This document shows, piece after piece, positions 50,749 to 58,870 of a stretch of 64,000 nucleotides of DNA; position 1 is the first letter of the stretch, and each line of letters opens with the position of its first letter. Location: the NCBI GenBank assembly GCA_023398165.1, contig JAEWSQ010000028.1:1-64000 (forward strand), given 5' to 3'. Position numbers and translations under genes: made by a program. The stretch comes from Spirochaetota bacterium (GTDB lineage Bacteria > Spirochaetota > Spirochaetia > Treponematales > Treponemataceae). The notes under the pieces were generated by a model. It made no database searches, was not told the origin of the DNA, and saw only the letters and a program-made list of their open reading frames with translations.

Positions 50749-53109
50749 TCATTTGGTAAAGACGGGTCGAACGGATAAGCCTTCTTCGGGATTTACCAGA
50801 ATTGAGCTTTCGCTGCTTTCAATAGAGCCAGTCCATTTTGAAAATTTATAGCCTTCATCGGGCACCGCTTTTAAACTGATATTCCGGCCGGGATAGTAAT
50901 TACCTGTCAGGGTCTCATTCGTGAGCGTCACAGTATTAAGAATTACCTTCCCTCCCTTGCCTGATGAAACTTGTATTGAAACCGGTTTATCAAGATTAAA
51001 GAATGCTTCCATCTGCCTGGAATAATATGCAGGTCTTTCACTAAAGAATGTCTTTATGGTGCCGCTGTTTTGAAGCCATTGTTTTTCAGCGCCGCCTGCA
51101 GCCCAAATCCATCTGTCCCAGTGATTCTGCATACCGGGCTTATATAACTCTATCATATCATCTACCGCAGCATTAATTTCCTCAGTTTTAAAAACAGTAT
51201 TCATAAGATCGCAGGAGGCGTTAATGAGAAGTCTCTGGTATTCAGGGTTTTTAAGACAAATTCGGATCAGCTCTGTAGACCATGGCGGATTGGGCCAATC
51301 CGGACCGTTTGCCTGGTTAATGATATTGAACATGTTTAAAGTAAAGTGGGTCATTTCATAAATACTCGAGGAAAATTCGGTATCATATAAAAGCCAGCGC
51401 ACCGGCGAGCTCTCAGTTTTCCAGAAACGAATATTATTTCCCGGCCAGTCTTTATTTGCAATATAAATCTGGATAGCAGTATACAGCGCGTGATTTTGAA
51501 AGTCGATCCGGTTTTTAAATTGATCTAACGCATCGGCTTTTGTAAAATCAGTGCTGCGCGCCTCACTCAGCAGGGTTCTATACCAAGTAAAATCCTCTTC
51601 GCTTCCTATACGCAGATCTCCCCCGTATTCATAGACGGTGCTTTGATCGAGAGGAATTCCGTAATGATTATAGAAGTAGCTTTCATCGTATGCTTCTCTC
51701 ATGTTTAATATGCCCCAGTATTCACCGTTTAAGTAAATCACTGACGGGCGTGAAGCCTGTGTTTCAACCGGCAGGGAGGAAACCTGAGATTGAAGGAGGG
51801 AGTCGCGGTAAAGCGTATAATTATAATCATTCCCCCCGTTTCGGAAAATAACTGAACGGAAAAAATTGACCGGTCTTGAACTACCGTCTTTTGCTGAGAG
51901 ACCGGGGAAGAGGCTGTATGTTAGTCCCGTCTGCGCATCGCCTTTTTTATAAAAAAAGATCTGGAACGGTTTTTGAGGGCTTGCCCTTGACCATCCGCCT
52001 ACAATTTTAAAAACCGAAGGGATTGAGAAACTGCCGTTATCGTCGACAAATTCTATATGCGAGTTTTTACGCCAGGCTCCTCCTCTCTGATTATAATTTG
52101 CAGGAGAATCTCCCTGGTATTTAGCATAAGCATTCTTTTTACGCCATTCTTTATACACGTCGCCGAGAACATACACACCCCCGGATTCATCCGTCAAATC
52201 TTCCGGATCTACAGTTATAAACACTGACGGGAACGCCTGATCTTTTTGAATATCGGAAAAGAAAACAGTCTGTGTAAAAACTTCTGAAGGTTTATACCCT
52301 TTTACATAAGCTTTTGCCCGAATAACAAGACCCCTTTCCCATGTAATATCTGGAGGATAGTAGTTCTCGGTAATTTCCTTAACCTCTGTCAGGCTTTCTG
52401 CCGGATAAAGGTTTTTAGAAAGGATCATGCTCTCTCTGTACACAGGAGAAGACAAATCCGGTTCGCTCCCGTCGAGCGTGTAGTGAATTACGCTTTCTTG
52501 AGTTTCACAGGAGAGCGTAAGAGGCGTTCCTTCTTCACACCAGTATGATAGTAAGCTTGATTGTACAGGGTTTACCTGTTCTGTATAGATAAATTCATCG
52601 GTATTTGCTTTTCCCGGTGTCGGTTCGGAAAGCACAACGAATGTTTCCGGCGAAGAAAAGGGTCTTCCATACGAAGCATTTTCTTCAAGTTCAGGTATAG
52701 AGAGCGACTCAACAATTGAGCCGGAATCATTGGTCAGGAGTATTTTTTCCCCGGCCGATTTTAATTTGAAAGAGGTGTGAAGTTCTCTTTCGGTTGGAGA
52801 CCCTTTCCCTGAACAGCGTATGATCAGGTACGAACCCGGGTCTATAATTGTTCTGGGGAAAATAAATTTAAACGGATTTTTGTCGCTGTCGCTTAAGCCC
52901 CAGCCGGTAATATCAACAGGTTCAATGCCTGTATTTTTAATTTCAATCCAGTCCGATGTTTCATCATTTTTATCGTAATACAGCTGATAGTTCGATGTCA
53001 TAACCTCATTGATTACGACAGACACAGGCTGTTCGTTTTTTTGAAACGCGGTACAGGAAGAAAACAAGAGAACTATAGAAAATAGTAATGCGCAATAGTT
53101 TATTTTCAT
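50749..53109 (-). CDS. CotH-kinase-family lipoprotein with lamin-tail and InlB-type repeat domains
   Basis: A 786-residue lipoprotein (signal ending VLLFSSCTAFQ). Domains in order are a lamin-tail-like domain (about 30-150, ETSDWIEIKNTGIEPVDITG), a chitobiase-like strand domain (HYTLDGSEPDLSSPVY), a CotH kinase domain (about 330-690, with RNGGNDYNYTLYRDSLLQSQ, GILNMREAYDESYFYNHYGI and LYDTEFSSSIYE), and a C-terminal InlB-type repeat (YYPGRNISLKAVPDEGYKFS). CotH kinases phosphorylate proteins. With DUF4956 and VTC genes upstream it makes a known three-gene association, perhaps surface polymer assembly. Confidence 0.87.
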   Translation of the reverse strand: MKINYCALLFSIVLLFSSCTAFQKNEQPVSVVINEVMTSNYQLYYDKNDETSDWIEIKNTGIEPVDITGWGLSDSDKNPFKFIFPRTIIDPGSYLIIRCSGKGSPTERELHTSFKLKSAGEKILLTNDSGSIVESLSIPELEENASYGRPFSSPETFVVLSEPTPGKANTDEFIYTEQVNPVQSSLLSYWCEEGTPLTLSCETQESVIHYTLDGSEPDLSSPVYRESMILSKNLYPAESLTEVKEITENYYPPDITWERGLVIRAKAYVKGYKPSEVFTQTVFFSDIQKDQAFPSVFITVDPEDLTDESGGVYVLGDVYKEWRKKNAYAKYQGDSPANYNQRGGAWRKNSHIEFVDDNGSFSIPSVFKIVGGWSRASPQKPFQIFFYKKGDAQTGLTYSLFPGLSAKDGSSRPVNFFRSVIFRNGGNDYNYTLYRDSLLQSQVSSLPVETQASRPSVIYLNGEYWGILNMREAYDESYFYNHYGIPLDQSTVYEYGGDLRIGSEEDFTWYRTLLSEARSTDFTKADALDQFKNRIDFQNHALYTAIQIYIANKDWPGNNIRFWKTESSPVRWLLYDTEFSSSIYEMTHFTLNMFNIINQANGPDWPNPPWSTELIRICLKNPEYQRLLINASCDLMNTVFKTEEINAAVDDMIELYKPGMQNHWDRWIWAAGGAEKQWLQNSGTIKTFFSERPAYYSRQMEAFFNLDKPVSIQVSSGKGGKVILNTVTLTNETLTGNYYPGRNISLKAVPDEGYKFSKWTGSIESSESSILVNPEEGLSVRPVFTK

Positions 53110-53114
53110 AACTG

Positions 53115-53798
53115 CTACAGGGTTACATCACCTTCAGCACTTAAAAGAGAGACCGAATGAACTCCCGGGAGCTCTGTTATTTTTGAGACGAAAAAAGTTT
53201 TATCACTCTTCTTCAGAGTAACTTCAAGGGAAACTTCAATTCTTTCCTTTGATACAATTTTACTTCTGAGTTTTGTCTTTAATACGGCTTCTTTAACCAT
53301 TATCATAATATCGTGTTCAGCGCTTTCATTGAGACAGCTGAAAACCAGGAGGTAGGGCTGGTCAAAAAGCACTTCTTTTGCGGTAATGAGAAGAAATACC
53401 GTTACCACTATAAACAGCAGGGCGGCTATGAAAAATAAACCGGCTCCGGCTGAGATTCCGAGTCCAACCGCCCAGAACATATAGGTAATATCCATAGCGT
53501 CTTTTACCGCAGTTCTGAATCGTATAATTGAGAGCGCACCGACCATACCGAGCGACAGTATGACGTTCGATGAAATAGTCATGATTATGAAACCGGTAAT
53601 GAGAACAGCAAGGCTTAAAGATGTTCCGAACGTTTTAGAATACATCACGCCTCTGTATGTCTTTTTATAGATAATCCTTATAAGGACTGCAAAGACAACA
53701 AGAAGGATGATAGAAATAATCATGAGTTTGGGATCAGCAGTAACTCCGCCTGCCTGTGACAAAAAACTTGACTTAAAGATGTCGTTAAATGTAAGCAT
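53115..53798 (-). CDS. DUF4956 membrane protein
   Basis: A 227-residue protein with about four membrane helices and a cytoplasmic C-terminus. The conserved block SNVILSLGMVGALSIIRFRT then AVKDAMDITYMFWAVGLGI is diagnostic for DUF4956. The C-terminal about 80 residues look like a small alpha/beta (ACT-like) domain. It sits between VTC and CotH genes, 5 bases from the latter. It is probably the membrane part of a polymer-synthesis system. AAGGAG precedes the ATG. Confidence 0.88.
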   Translation of the reverse strand: MLTFNDIFKSSFLSQAGGVTADPKLMIISIILLVVFAVLIRIIYKKTYRGVMYSKTFGTSLSLAVLITGFIIMTISSNVILSLGMVGALSIIRFRTAVKDAMDITYMFWAVGLGISAGAGLFFIAALLFIVVTVFLLITAKEVLFDQPYLLVFSCLNESAEHDIMIMVKEAVLKTKLRSKIVSKERIEVSLEVTLKKSDKTFFVSKITELPGVHSVSLLSAEGDVTL

Positions 53799-53816
53799 TA
53801 TGAAACTCCTTTTATA

Positions 53817-54518
53817 TTACATGCGGGTTACCGCTTTTAAACAAATACAATATTTTGAAACAGATGTTTGGGGCCGGGAAGACAGCGCTAAAAGCGATTT
53901 TAAGTAATCCGGAAAAAAGCCGTCATACTTAACTTCGAGAACACAAAAACCGTTCGGCAGTACCGGAACACAGAGCGATTCCTTTTCATAAAAAACCGGC
54001 AATACTGAAGCATTTTCGGGGCTTTTAACTGCACTGATATTTTCATCAAAGGTTATTCTAATTCTTCCCGGCTCCCCGCAGAATGCAGTCCGCGTATATT
54101 TAACAATGACAGAGGGTGAAAGAGCGCCGCACCTGCGCGAAGAATAAAAGTTTTCAATACCCTTGCACTCTCCGGGGGAAAGAACACTGCCGGCAATAAG
54201 GGAGGCTGCCGTTTGCCCGTTAACAGGGTAAACAGACTTCATACAGGCATCGCCCTTCTTTTTTTTAAGTTCAAGATTGTAGATACCGCCTTCATTGTAG
54301 GTGCGCAAGCGGTATTTAAAACGTTCGGAATATCCGTCTTCCTTGTCAGCCGCGCAGGAAAAAGACGGGGTGTCAAAGTAAAGACTAATAACATCGTATG
54401 AGTTCCCTCTGCAGGAGTGAATATCATTTTGTAAAACCGCGGAGATTTTTGATTTTAAGATGTGTGCATCATGCACTGATATGAGATATTTTAGTTCGTG
54501 TCTTGGTAAAGGGCTCAT
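53817..54518 (-). CDS. VTC-domain protein (polyphosphate polymerase-like)
   Basis: A 233-residue protein with the triphosphate-tunnel fold of the yeast VTC4 catalytic domain. Basic and acidic strand residues of the tunnel are visible: RHELKYLIS, SLYFDTPSFSCAADKEDGYS, ERFKYRLRTYNEGGIYNLEL, KYTRTAFCG and LEVKYDGFFPDYL. The yeast enzyme makes polyphosphate from ATP; the bacterial products with DUF4956 and CotH are unproven. AGGGG precedes the ATG. It is the first gene of the operon. Confidence 0.87.
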   Translation of the reverse strand: MSPLPRHELKYLISVHDAHILKSKISAVLQNDIHSCRGNSYDVISLYFDTPSFSCAADKEDGYSERFKYRLRTYNEGGIYNLELKKKKGDACMKSVYPVNGQTAASLIAGSVLSPGECKGIENFYSSRRCGALSPSVIVKYTRTAFCGEPGRIRITFDENISAVKSPENASVLPVFYEKESLCVPVLPNGFCVLEVKYDGFFPDYLKSLLALSSRPQTSVSKYCICLKAVTRM

Positions 54519-54612
54519 GTAATTTTCCCCTGAAAACAGTGTTTTGTAAAATCCGTGTTAAGCAGTATGACATAGAATTTACATGATGGCAAATAGTTTT
54601 TTTATTTATTCA

Positions 54613-54702
54613 TTGACAATAAAGGAAAAGCATATTATATTAATTATAATTAAAGTATATATTGTATATACGTTATAATAATAATTATAATTAATATAAT
54701 AT
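54613..54702 (+). promoter_or_regulatory. HipBA promoter and giant inverted-repeat operator
   Basis: TTGACA (54613-54618), 17 bases, TATATT (54636-54641). The -10 lies inside a perfect 21-bp inverted repeat whose arms are 54632-54652 and 54682-54702. A nested palindrome GTATATA-ttg-TATATAC (54655-54671) occupies the centre. The right arm ends just before the GGAGGG ribosome site. The layout fits cooperative binding by an antitoxin that represses its own operon. Confidence 0.7.
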
Positions 54703-54717
54703 GGAGGGTTTTAGCAG

Positions 54718-55050
54718 ATGTATTCATTACAGTCAGATGAAGACATAATTAAGAATCTAGCCTCCCGTTTTGACGCTCTCCGTGTCTCAAAAGCGTTAAA
54801 GGATGAAGAACTGGTAGAAAAAAGCGGGGTTTCCAGCGTAACTATAAGCAAATTCCGTTCGGGTAAGAATGTAACGATTAAAACCCTTATAGGCCTTTTA
54901 CGCGCCTTAGGAGAACTTGACAGACTGGAGACTGTCCTCCCCGAAGGAAAAGAGTGGAGCCCTCTTGCATCTCGAAAGTCCCCGCCTAAAAAAAGAGTCC
55001 GCAGTAAGAAAAAGCCGAATTCCTCTTTCATATGGGGAGATGAACAATGA
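54718..55050 (+). CDS. HipB-like antitoxin / XRE-family regulator
   Basis: A 110-residue protein. Residues about 10-65 form an XRE helix-turn-helix (RVSKALKDEELVEKSGVSSV, TISKFRSGKNVTIKTLIGLL). The tail is very basic (SPPKKRVRSKKKPNSSFIWG) and could bind DNA or plug the toxin. It overlaps the hipA gene by 4 bases, the usual toxin-antitoxin order. The giant AT-rich inverted repeat upstream is the likely operator for autorepression together with HipA. Confidence 0.85.
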   Translation: MYSLQSDEDIIKNLASRFDALRVSKALKDEELVEKSGVSSVTISKFRSGKNVTIKTLIGLLRALGELDRLETVLPEGKEWSPLASRKSPPKKRVRSKKKPNSSFIWGDEQ

Positions 55051-56369
55051 AAAATATTGTAAGTGTTTCCCTTTGGGGAACAATAATCGGCTTCCTCGGC
55101 TATGAGCCGGGACAGACTCAGACTGCCTCATTTGAATTCGACCGTGATTTTACACGATCAAATATTCAGATTTCACCTGCAGTAATGAGGTACCCTCCAA
55201 TGGTTCACCGTTTTGACACTATCAGCATAAAGACCTTCAAAGGTCTTCCCGGCATCTTTGCAGACTCTCTTCCCGATTCATGGGGCAATAAACTTATTGA
55301 TATGTATTTTGCCCAAAAAGGAATGCCGTCAAGTGAAATAACTGCCCTTGACCGGCTTTTATATGTTGGAAGAAGAGGGATGGGAGGGTTTGAATACGAA
55401 CCGGCAAAGGACTTTGATAAAAAAGACAAAAATCTCATTCAGCTTGATATCAGCAGATTAAGTGAACTTGCTTCTCTTGTGTTAGAAAGAGATGCAGCTA
55501 AAAGAAAACAACTGATGAGTGCAGATACAATGAGCGATGCATTACGTCTAATAAAAACCGGATCCAGTGCAGGAGGCGCTCGTTCAAAAGCCCTTGTAGC
55601 TTTGAATAATGAAGGCAGGATTTTTGACGGGACGATGATAAGCAATGACATAGGAAGCATTAGCTCGTTTTGGATCTTAAAATTTGATACAGATGGAAAT
55701 AAAGACAGGGATCACTCTGATCCTCAAGGTATGACAAAAGTTGAATACTGTTATTCTTTAATTGCAAAAAACTGCGGTATTACAGTTCCCCGGGTAAGAT
55801 ACATTGCAGACGGTAATTCTTTCCATTTTCTTATAGAAAGGTTTGACCGCAGTATAGAAGAGGGGAAAATAAAAAAAATACACTTTAATTCATGGGCCGC
55901 TCTTGCACACGCAGACCGCGACCAGACAGGACGCCATTCGTATGAACAGCTCGTTCTTCTTGCGCGCACGCTGGGACTCGGCGATAACGAGGTGCAGGAA
56001 ATATTCAGACGCGCTGTGTTTAATATCCTCTGGCGCAATCAGGATGATCATACAAAAAATTTTGCTTTTATTATGGAACGTGACGGGAGCTGGAAACTCT
56101 CGCCCGCCTTTGATCTGACATGGTCATATGATCCTGAAGGCCGCTGGACGAGGACTCATCAAATAAGGCTTAACGGTAAACAGGATGACTTTACGCGGGA
56201 CGATCTATTAGCTTTCGGAAAGTACTGTAATGTGAGTGAAAAAAAAGCGCTGGGAATTATAGGTGAAGTGAAGGACGCATTCCTCGCTTTTCCGTCGCTG
56301 TGCAGAGAGTATGAAGTACCGCGGGAGTTGGAGAAAAGAATTATTGAGACTCAGCGGCTGGGGATATAA
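55047..56369 (+). CDS. hipA: HipA-family serine/threonine kinase toxin
   Basis: A 440-residue kinase. The N-terminal HipA domain includes GLPGIFADSLPDSWGNKLID and LDRLLYVGRRGMGGFEY. The catalytic part has the glycine-rich loop TGSSAGGARSKALVA, which carries the autophosphorylated Ser in E. coli HipA, KFDTDGNKDRDH, the catalytic loop NQDDHTKNFAF and the metal motif PAFDLTW. All key elements are present, so it should be active. E. coli HipA phosphorylates glutamyl-tRNA synthetase and halts translation. Its target here is inferred by homology only. Confidence 0.93.
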   Translation: MKNIVSVSLWGTIIGFLGYEPGQTQTASFEFDRDFTRSNIQISPAVMRYPPMVHRFDTISIKTFKGLPGIFADSLPDSWGNKLIDMYFAQKGMPSSEITALDRLLYVGRRGMGGFEYEPAKDFDKKDKNLIQLDISRLSELASLVLERDAAKRKQLMSADTMSDALRLIKTGSSAGGARSKALVALNNEGRIFDGTMISNDIGSISSFWILKFDTDGNKDRDHSDPQGMTKVEYCYSLIAKNCGITVPRVRYIADGNSFHFLIERFDRSIEEGKIKKIHFNSWAALAHADRDQTGRHSYEQLVLLARTLGLGDNEVQEIFRRAVFNILWRNQDDHTKNFAFIMERDGSWKLSPAFDLTWSYDPEGRWTRTHQIRLNGKQDDFTRDDLLAFGKYCNVSEKKALGIIGEVKDAFLAFPSLCREYEVPRELEKRIIETQRLGI

Positions 56370-56400
56370 GACCACACGGATAAAAATCACATATAGGAAA

Positions 56401-56450
56401 AAACACGGAGTACACGGGCGCTGCGCGTATCACGGAGCACACAGAATAGA
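56401..56450 (+). repeat. Dispersed-type repeat fragment (ACGGAGTACACGG-like)
   Basis: AACACGGAGTACACGGGCGC and the related TCACGGAGCACACAG occur in tandem between hipA and the next gene. Such CACGGA-containing scraps recur across many environmental bacterial chromosomes. Its base use differs from the flanking genes and it encodes nothing convincing. Confidence 0.4.
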
Positions 56451-56460
56451 TGAGAAAAAA

Positions 56461-56751
56461 ATGGTTTTTGATGACGATAAAGATTTGGATATCTTGAATA
56501 TTCTTTCTGCCAGGAAGCAAATTAAGAGTATTGCGTCGTATGTTACTATATTTTATACGAGCAGGAATTATAGTGATCGCGACAAACTAGATTATTTGAA
56601 GATAAAAGATCCTCCTGATCCTTTAGAAGTGCATTATTTTAATGGGAAACCGTATATACAGATGGGTCATGATTTAGTTATTGTTGCTTTTAAGGTAAAG
56701 AACCTAAGGTACAATCAAAAAACAAATAAACTGGAGTTTGAGAAATACTAG
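56461..56751 (+). CDS. Hypothetical protein, 96 aa, beside DUF3781 gene
   Basis: I do not recognise this protein. It begins MVFDDDKDLDILNILSARKQ, is charged and soluble, and ends in strand-like segments (EVHYFNGKPYIQMGHDLVIV, NLRYNQKTNKLEFEKY). I start at 56461; a longer frame reaches back into hipA but would translate the repeat region. The ribosome site is poor. It abuts or overlaps the DUF3781 gene, so the two may act together. It could also be a remnant. Confidence 0.45.
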   Translation: MVFDDDKDLDILNILSARKQIKSIASYVTIFYTSRNYSDRDKLDYLKIKDPPDPLEVHYFNGKPYIQMGHDLVIVAFKVKNLRYNQKTNKLEFEKY

Positions 56752-56752
56752 A

Positions 56753-56995
56753 TTGAAAAATGAACTTTTAGCAAATATCGATAAAATCCACACAACAGAA
56801 TTGGGGCTTGTCCGCATTCAAAGAAATCTCTCTCTTCCAGAGACTGATATTGTGCAGTGGTGTAAAAACTTAATTCTGGATCCGTGCAGCCGCATAACCA
56901 GACAGGGGAAAAACTGGTACATCTGCAATGCTTCTATTATTCTGACCGTAAATGCTCACAGCTATGCCATCATAACCGCACACAAACAAAAATAA
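56753..56995 (+). CDS. DUF3781-family protein
   Basis: An 80-residue protein. LLANIDKIHTTELGLVRIQR, WCKNLILDPCSRITRQGKNW and LTVNAHSYAIITAHK match the DUF3781 family nearly end to end. I use the TTG at 56753, which gives the family-like start LKNELLANIDK; a TTG at 56738 is also in frame, just after GGAG, and would overlap the upstream gene. The function is unknown. It is usually found as a short single-domain gene in accessory regions. Confidence 0.75.
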   Translation: MKNELLANIDKIHTTELGLVRIQRNLSLPETDIVQWCKNLILDPCSRITRQGKNWYICNASIILTVNAHSYAIITAHKQK

Positions 56996-57062
56996 TCTTT
57001 CTTTTGACAGAATCCTCTCCTCATGGTAAAATAAGTGGTTACATTAGTACAGGAGTTAAAGA

Positions 57063-58520
57063 ATGGTTCTCTACATTGTTCAATTTTCAATTTACCTTGC
57101 AGTCATGCTCGGCATCGGTCTTTGGTCTATGAAAAGGACAAAAAACAACGAAGACTTCCTTATTGGAGGAAGAAAACTGGGACCCGTTGTTTCCGCTATA
57201 AGTGCCGGTGCGTCTGATATGTCGAGCTGGCTTTTACTTGGTGTACCCGGTGCGGTTTTTGCAGGCGGTCTTGTTGAAGGTTTTTGGATTGCACTTGGTT
57301 TAACAATCGGTGCATATGTTAACTGGCTTATAGTAGCAGGGCGCTTACGGTATTTAACTGAAAAACTCAAAGCTGTAACACTGCCCAGTTATTTATCTAC
57401 CAGATTTGAAGATAAAAGCGGAATCCTTAAAGTTACAGGAACCCTTGTTACATTATTTTTCTTTACCCTTTATGTTGCTTCCGGCTTTAAAGGCGGAACC
57501 CTGCTCTTTGCACATACGTTCGGAGCAACAGAACAAACTGCGCTGCTTATAACAACTCTGGTTGTTGTGTCGTATACATTCTTAGGCGGATACCTTGCCG
57601 TCTGCTGGACAGATCTCATACAGGGTCTTTTAATGATTACAGCTCTTGTCCTGTGCGCCCTTTTTGCATTTTTTGCTTTTACAGGAAGCGGCGTTTCAAT
57701 AACCGATATTAAACCGTCAGCGTTCAGCCTGAAAACAGGATGGATTACCGCAATTTCACTTATGGCATGGGGATTCGGCTATTTCGGTCAGCCTCATATT
57801 TTAGTCCGGTTTATAGGTATTAAAGATGTTGCCTCAGTTCCAAAGGCGAGAAGGATCGGTATTTCCTGGATGATAATCTGTCTTGTGATGGCTATAACAA
57901 TCGGCCTCGTTGGAATAGGATATAATGCCTCTTCGCCGCTGGAAGGGGTTGCCGGGGAAGGCGGAAACAGCGAGAGACTATTTCTTGCACTCTCAAGCGC
58001 TCTTTTCCATCCATTATTCGGAGGTTTTGTACTGGCAGCGGTACTGGCAGCAGTTATGTCCACCGCAGATTCACAACTCCTTGTTCTTACCTCGTCATTA
58101 ACAGAGGATCTTCCCTTTTTCAGTAAATTCAATGAAACAAAAAAAGCATGGGTCAGCCGTCTTGGTGTTGTAGGTTTTGCCGTTATAGCCTTCCTTATCG
58201 CGTCTAACGACAGCGGCAGCATACTTTCAATGGTAGGCTACGCATGGGGAGGCTTCGGAGCAGCCTTCGGTCCTGTTGTGGTATTATCAGTATTATGGAG
58301 AAAAACAACAAAGTTGGGCGCATTGTCCGGTATAATAACAGGTGCACTCACAATTTTCCTTGTAAAGAACTATATTAAAATTCCGGGCGAGTATGTGTAT
58401 GAACTTCTTCCGGGCTTTATAACGGCTTTCATCGCTGTTGTAGTTGTAAGTTTGTTCACCCAAAAACCTTCAGAGGAAGTACTTAAACATTTTGACGATG
58501 CTCAAAAAGCGGTCAAATAG
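57063..58520 (+). CDS. putP: Sodium/proline symporter
   Basis: A 485-residue sodium:solute symporter with about thirteen membrane helices. The PutP subfamily block is clear: SAGASDMSSWLLLGVPGAVF, AGGLVEGFWIALGLTIGAYV and NWLIVAGRLRYLTE. The Na+ site Ser/Thr pair lies in MSTADSQLLVLTSSLTEDL. It imports proline with sodium at the cytoplasmic membrane. AGGAG precedes the ATG. It stands alone, with a strong terminator after it. Confidence 0.93.
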   Translation: MVLYIVQFSIYLAVMLGIGLWSMKRTKNNEDFLIGGRKLGPVVSAISAGASDMSSWLLLGVPGAVFAGGLVEGFWIALGLTIGAYVNWLIVAGRLRYLTEKLKAVTLPSYLSTRFEDKSGILKVTGTLVTLFFFTLYVASGFKGGTLLFAHTFGATEQTALLITTLVVVSYTFLGGYLAVCWTDLIQGLLMITALVLCALFAFFAFTGSGVSITDIKPSAFSLKTGWITAISLMAWGFGYFGQPHILVRFIGIKDVASVPKARRIGISWMIICLVMAITIGLVGIGYNASSPLEGVAGEGGNSERLFLALSSALFHPLFGGFVLAAVLAAVMSTADSQLLVLTSSLTEDLPFFSKFNETKKAWVSRLGVVGFAVIAFLIASNDSGSILSMVGYAWGGFGAAFGPVVVLSVLWRKTTKLGALSGIITGALTIFLVKNYIKIPGEYVYELLPGFITAFIAVVVVSLFTQKPSEEVLKHFDDAQKAVK

Positions 58521-58569
58521 AAAATAAAAAAGTGTTATACGAAATACTTATTTAAAATTTGTAAAAAGG

Positions 58570-58602
58570 GAGCCGCTGTATGAGATGCAGCGGCTCTTTT
58601 TT
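58570..58602 (+). terminator. putP: Rho-independent terminator of putP
   Basis: GAGCCGCTG (58570-58578), 9-base loop, CAGCGGCTC (58588-58596), then six T. Confidence 0.92.
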
Positions 58603-58870
58603 ATCTGCAGGGGAGAAGAAGGGGAACACACATGCACGCAGATTTACAAGGGGTAAAGCAAGGGAGCGATTGACACAGATTGGAGAGCTCGCAGGCGGGA
58701 GGAAGATAAGACAGGATTTTCAGGATTAAGAGGGCAGAATGATGTTTTACCTTGACTGGTAAGTCTTTCTATTTTATACTTTTGGTTGCGTTTGGAATAT
58801 CGATTATTCTTGTCCAAGTAAAGAGACTTCTATCATATACAATAAAAACAAAAAATGGAGAGTTTTAAAA
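58603..58870 (+). other. Gene-free region with degenerate repeats before the large lipoprotein
   Basis: After the putP terminator no reading frame is convincing. Fragments TTGACACAGATTGGAG (58670-58685) and ACAGGATTTTCAGGATTAAG (58711-58730) look like the short dispersed repeats seen in spirochaete and other genomes. Upstream of the lipoprotein gene an AT-rich stretch must hold its promoter, but I cannot fix it. The ribosome site ATGGAGAG lies at about 58855-58862. Confidence 0.4.
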
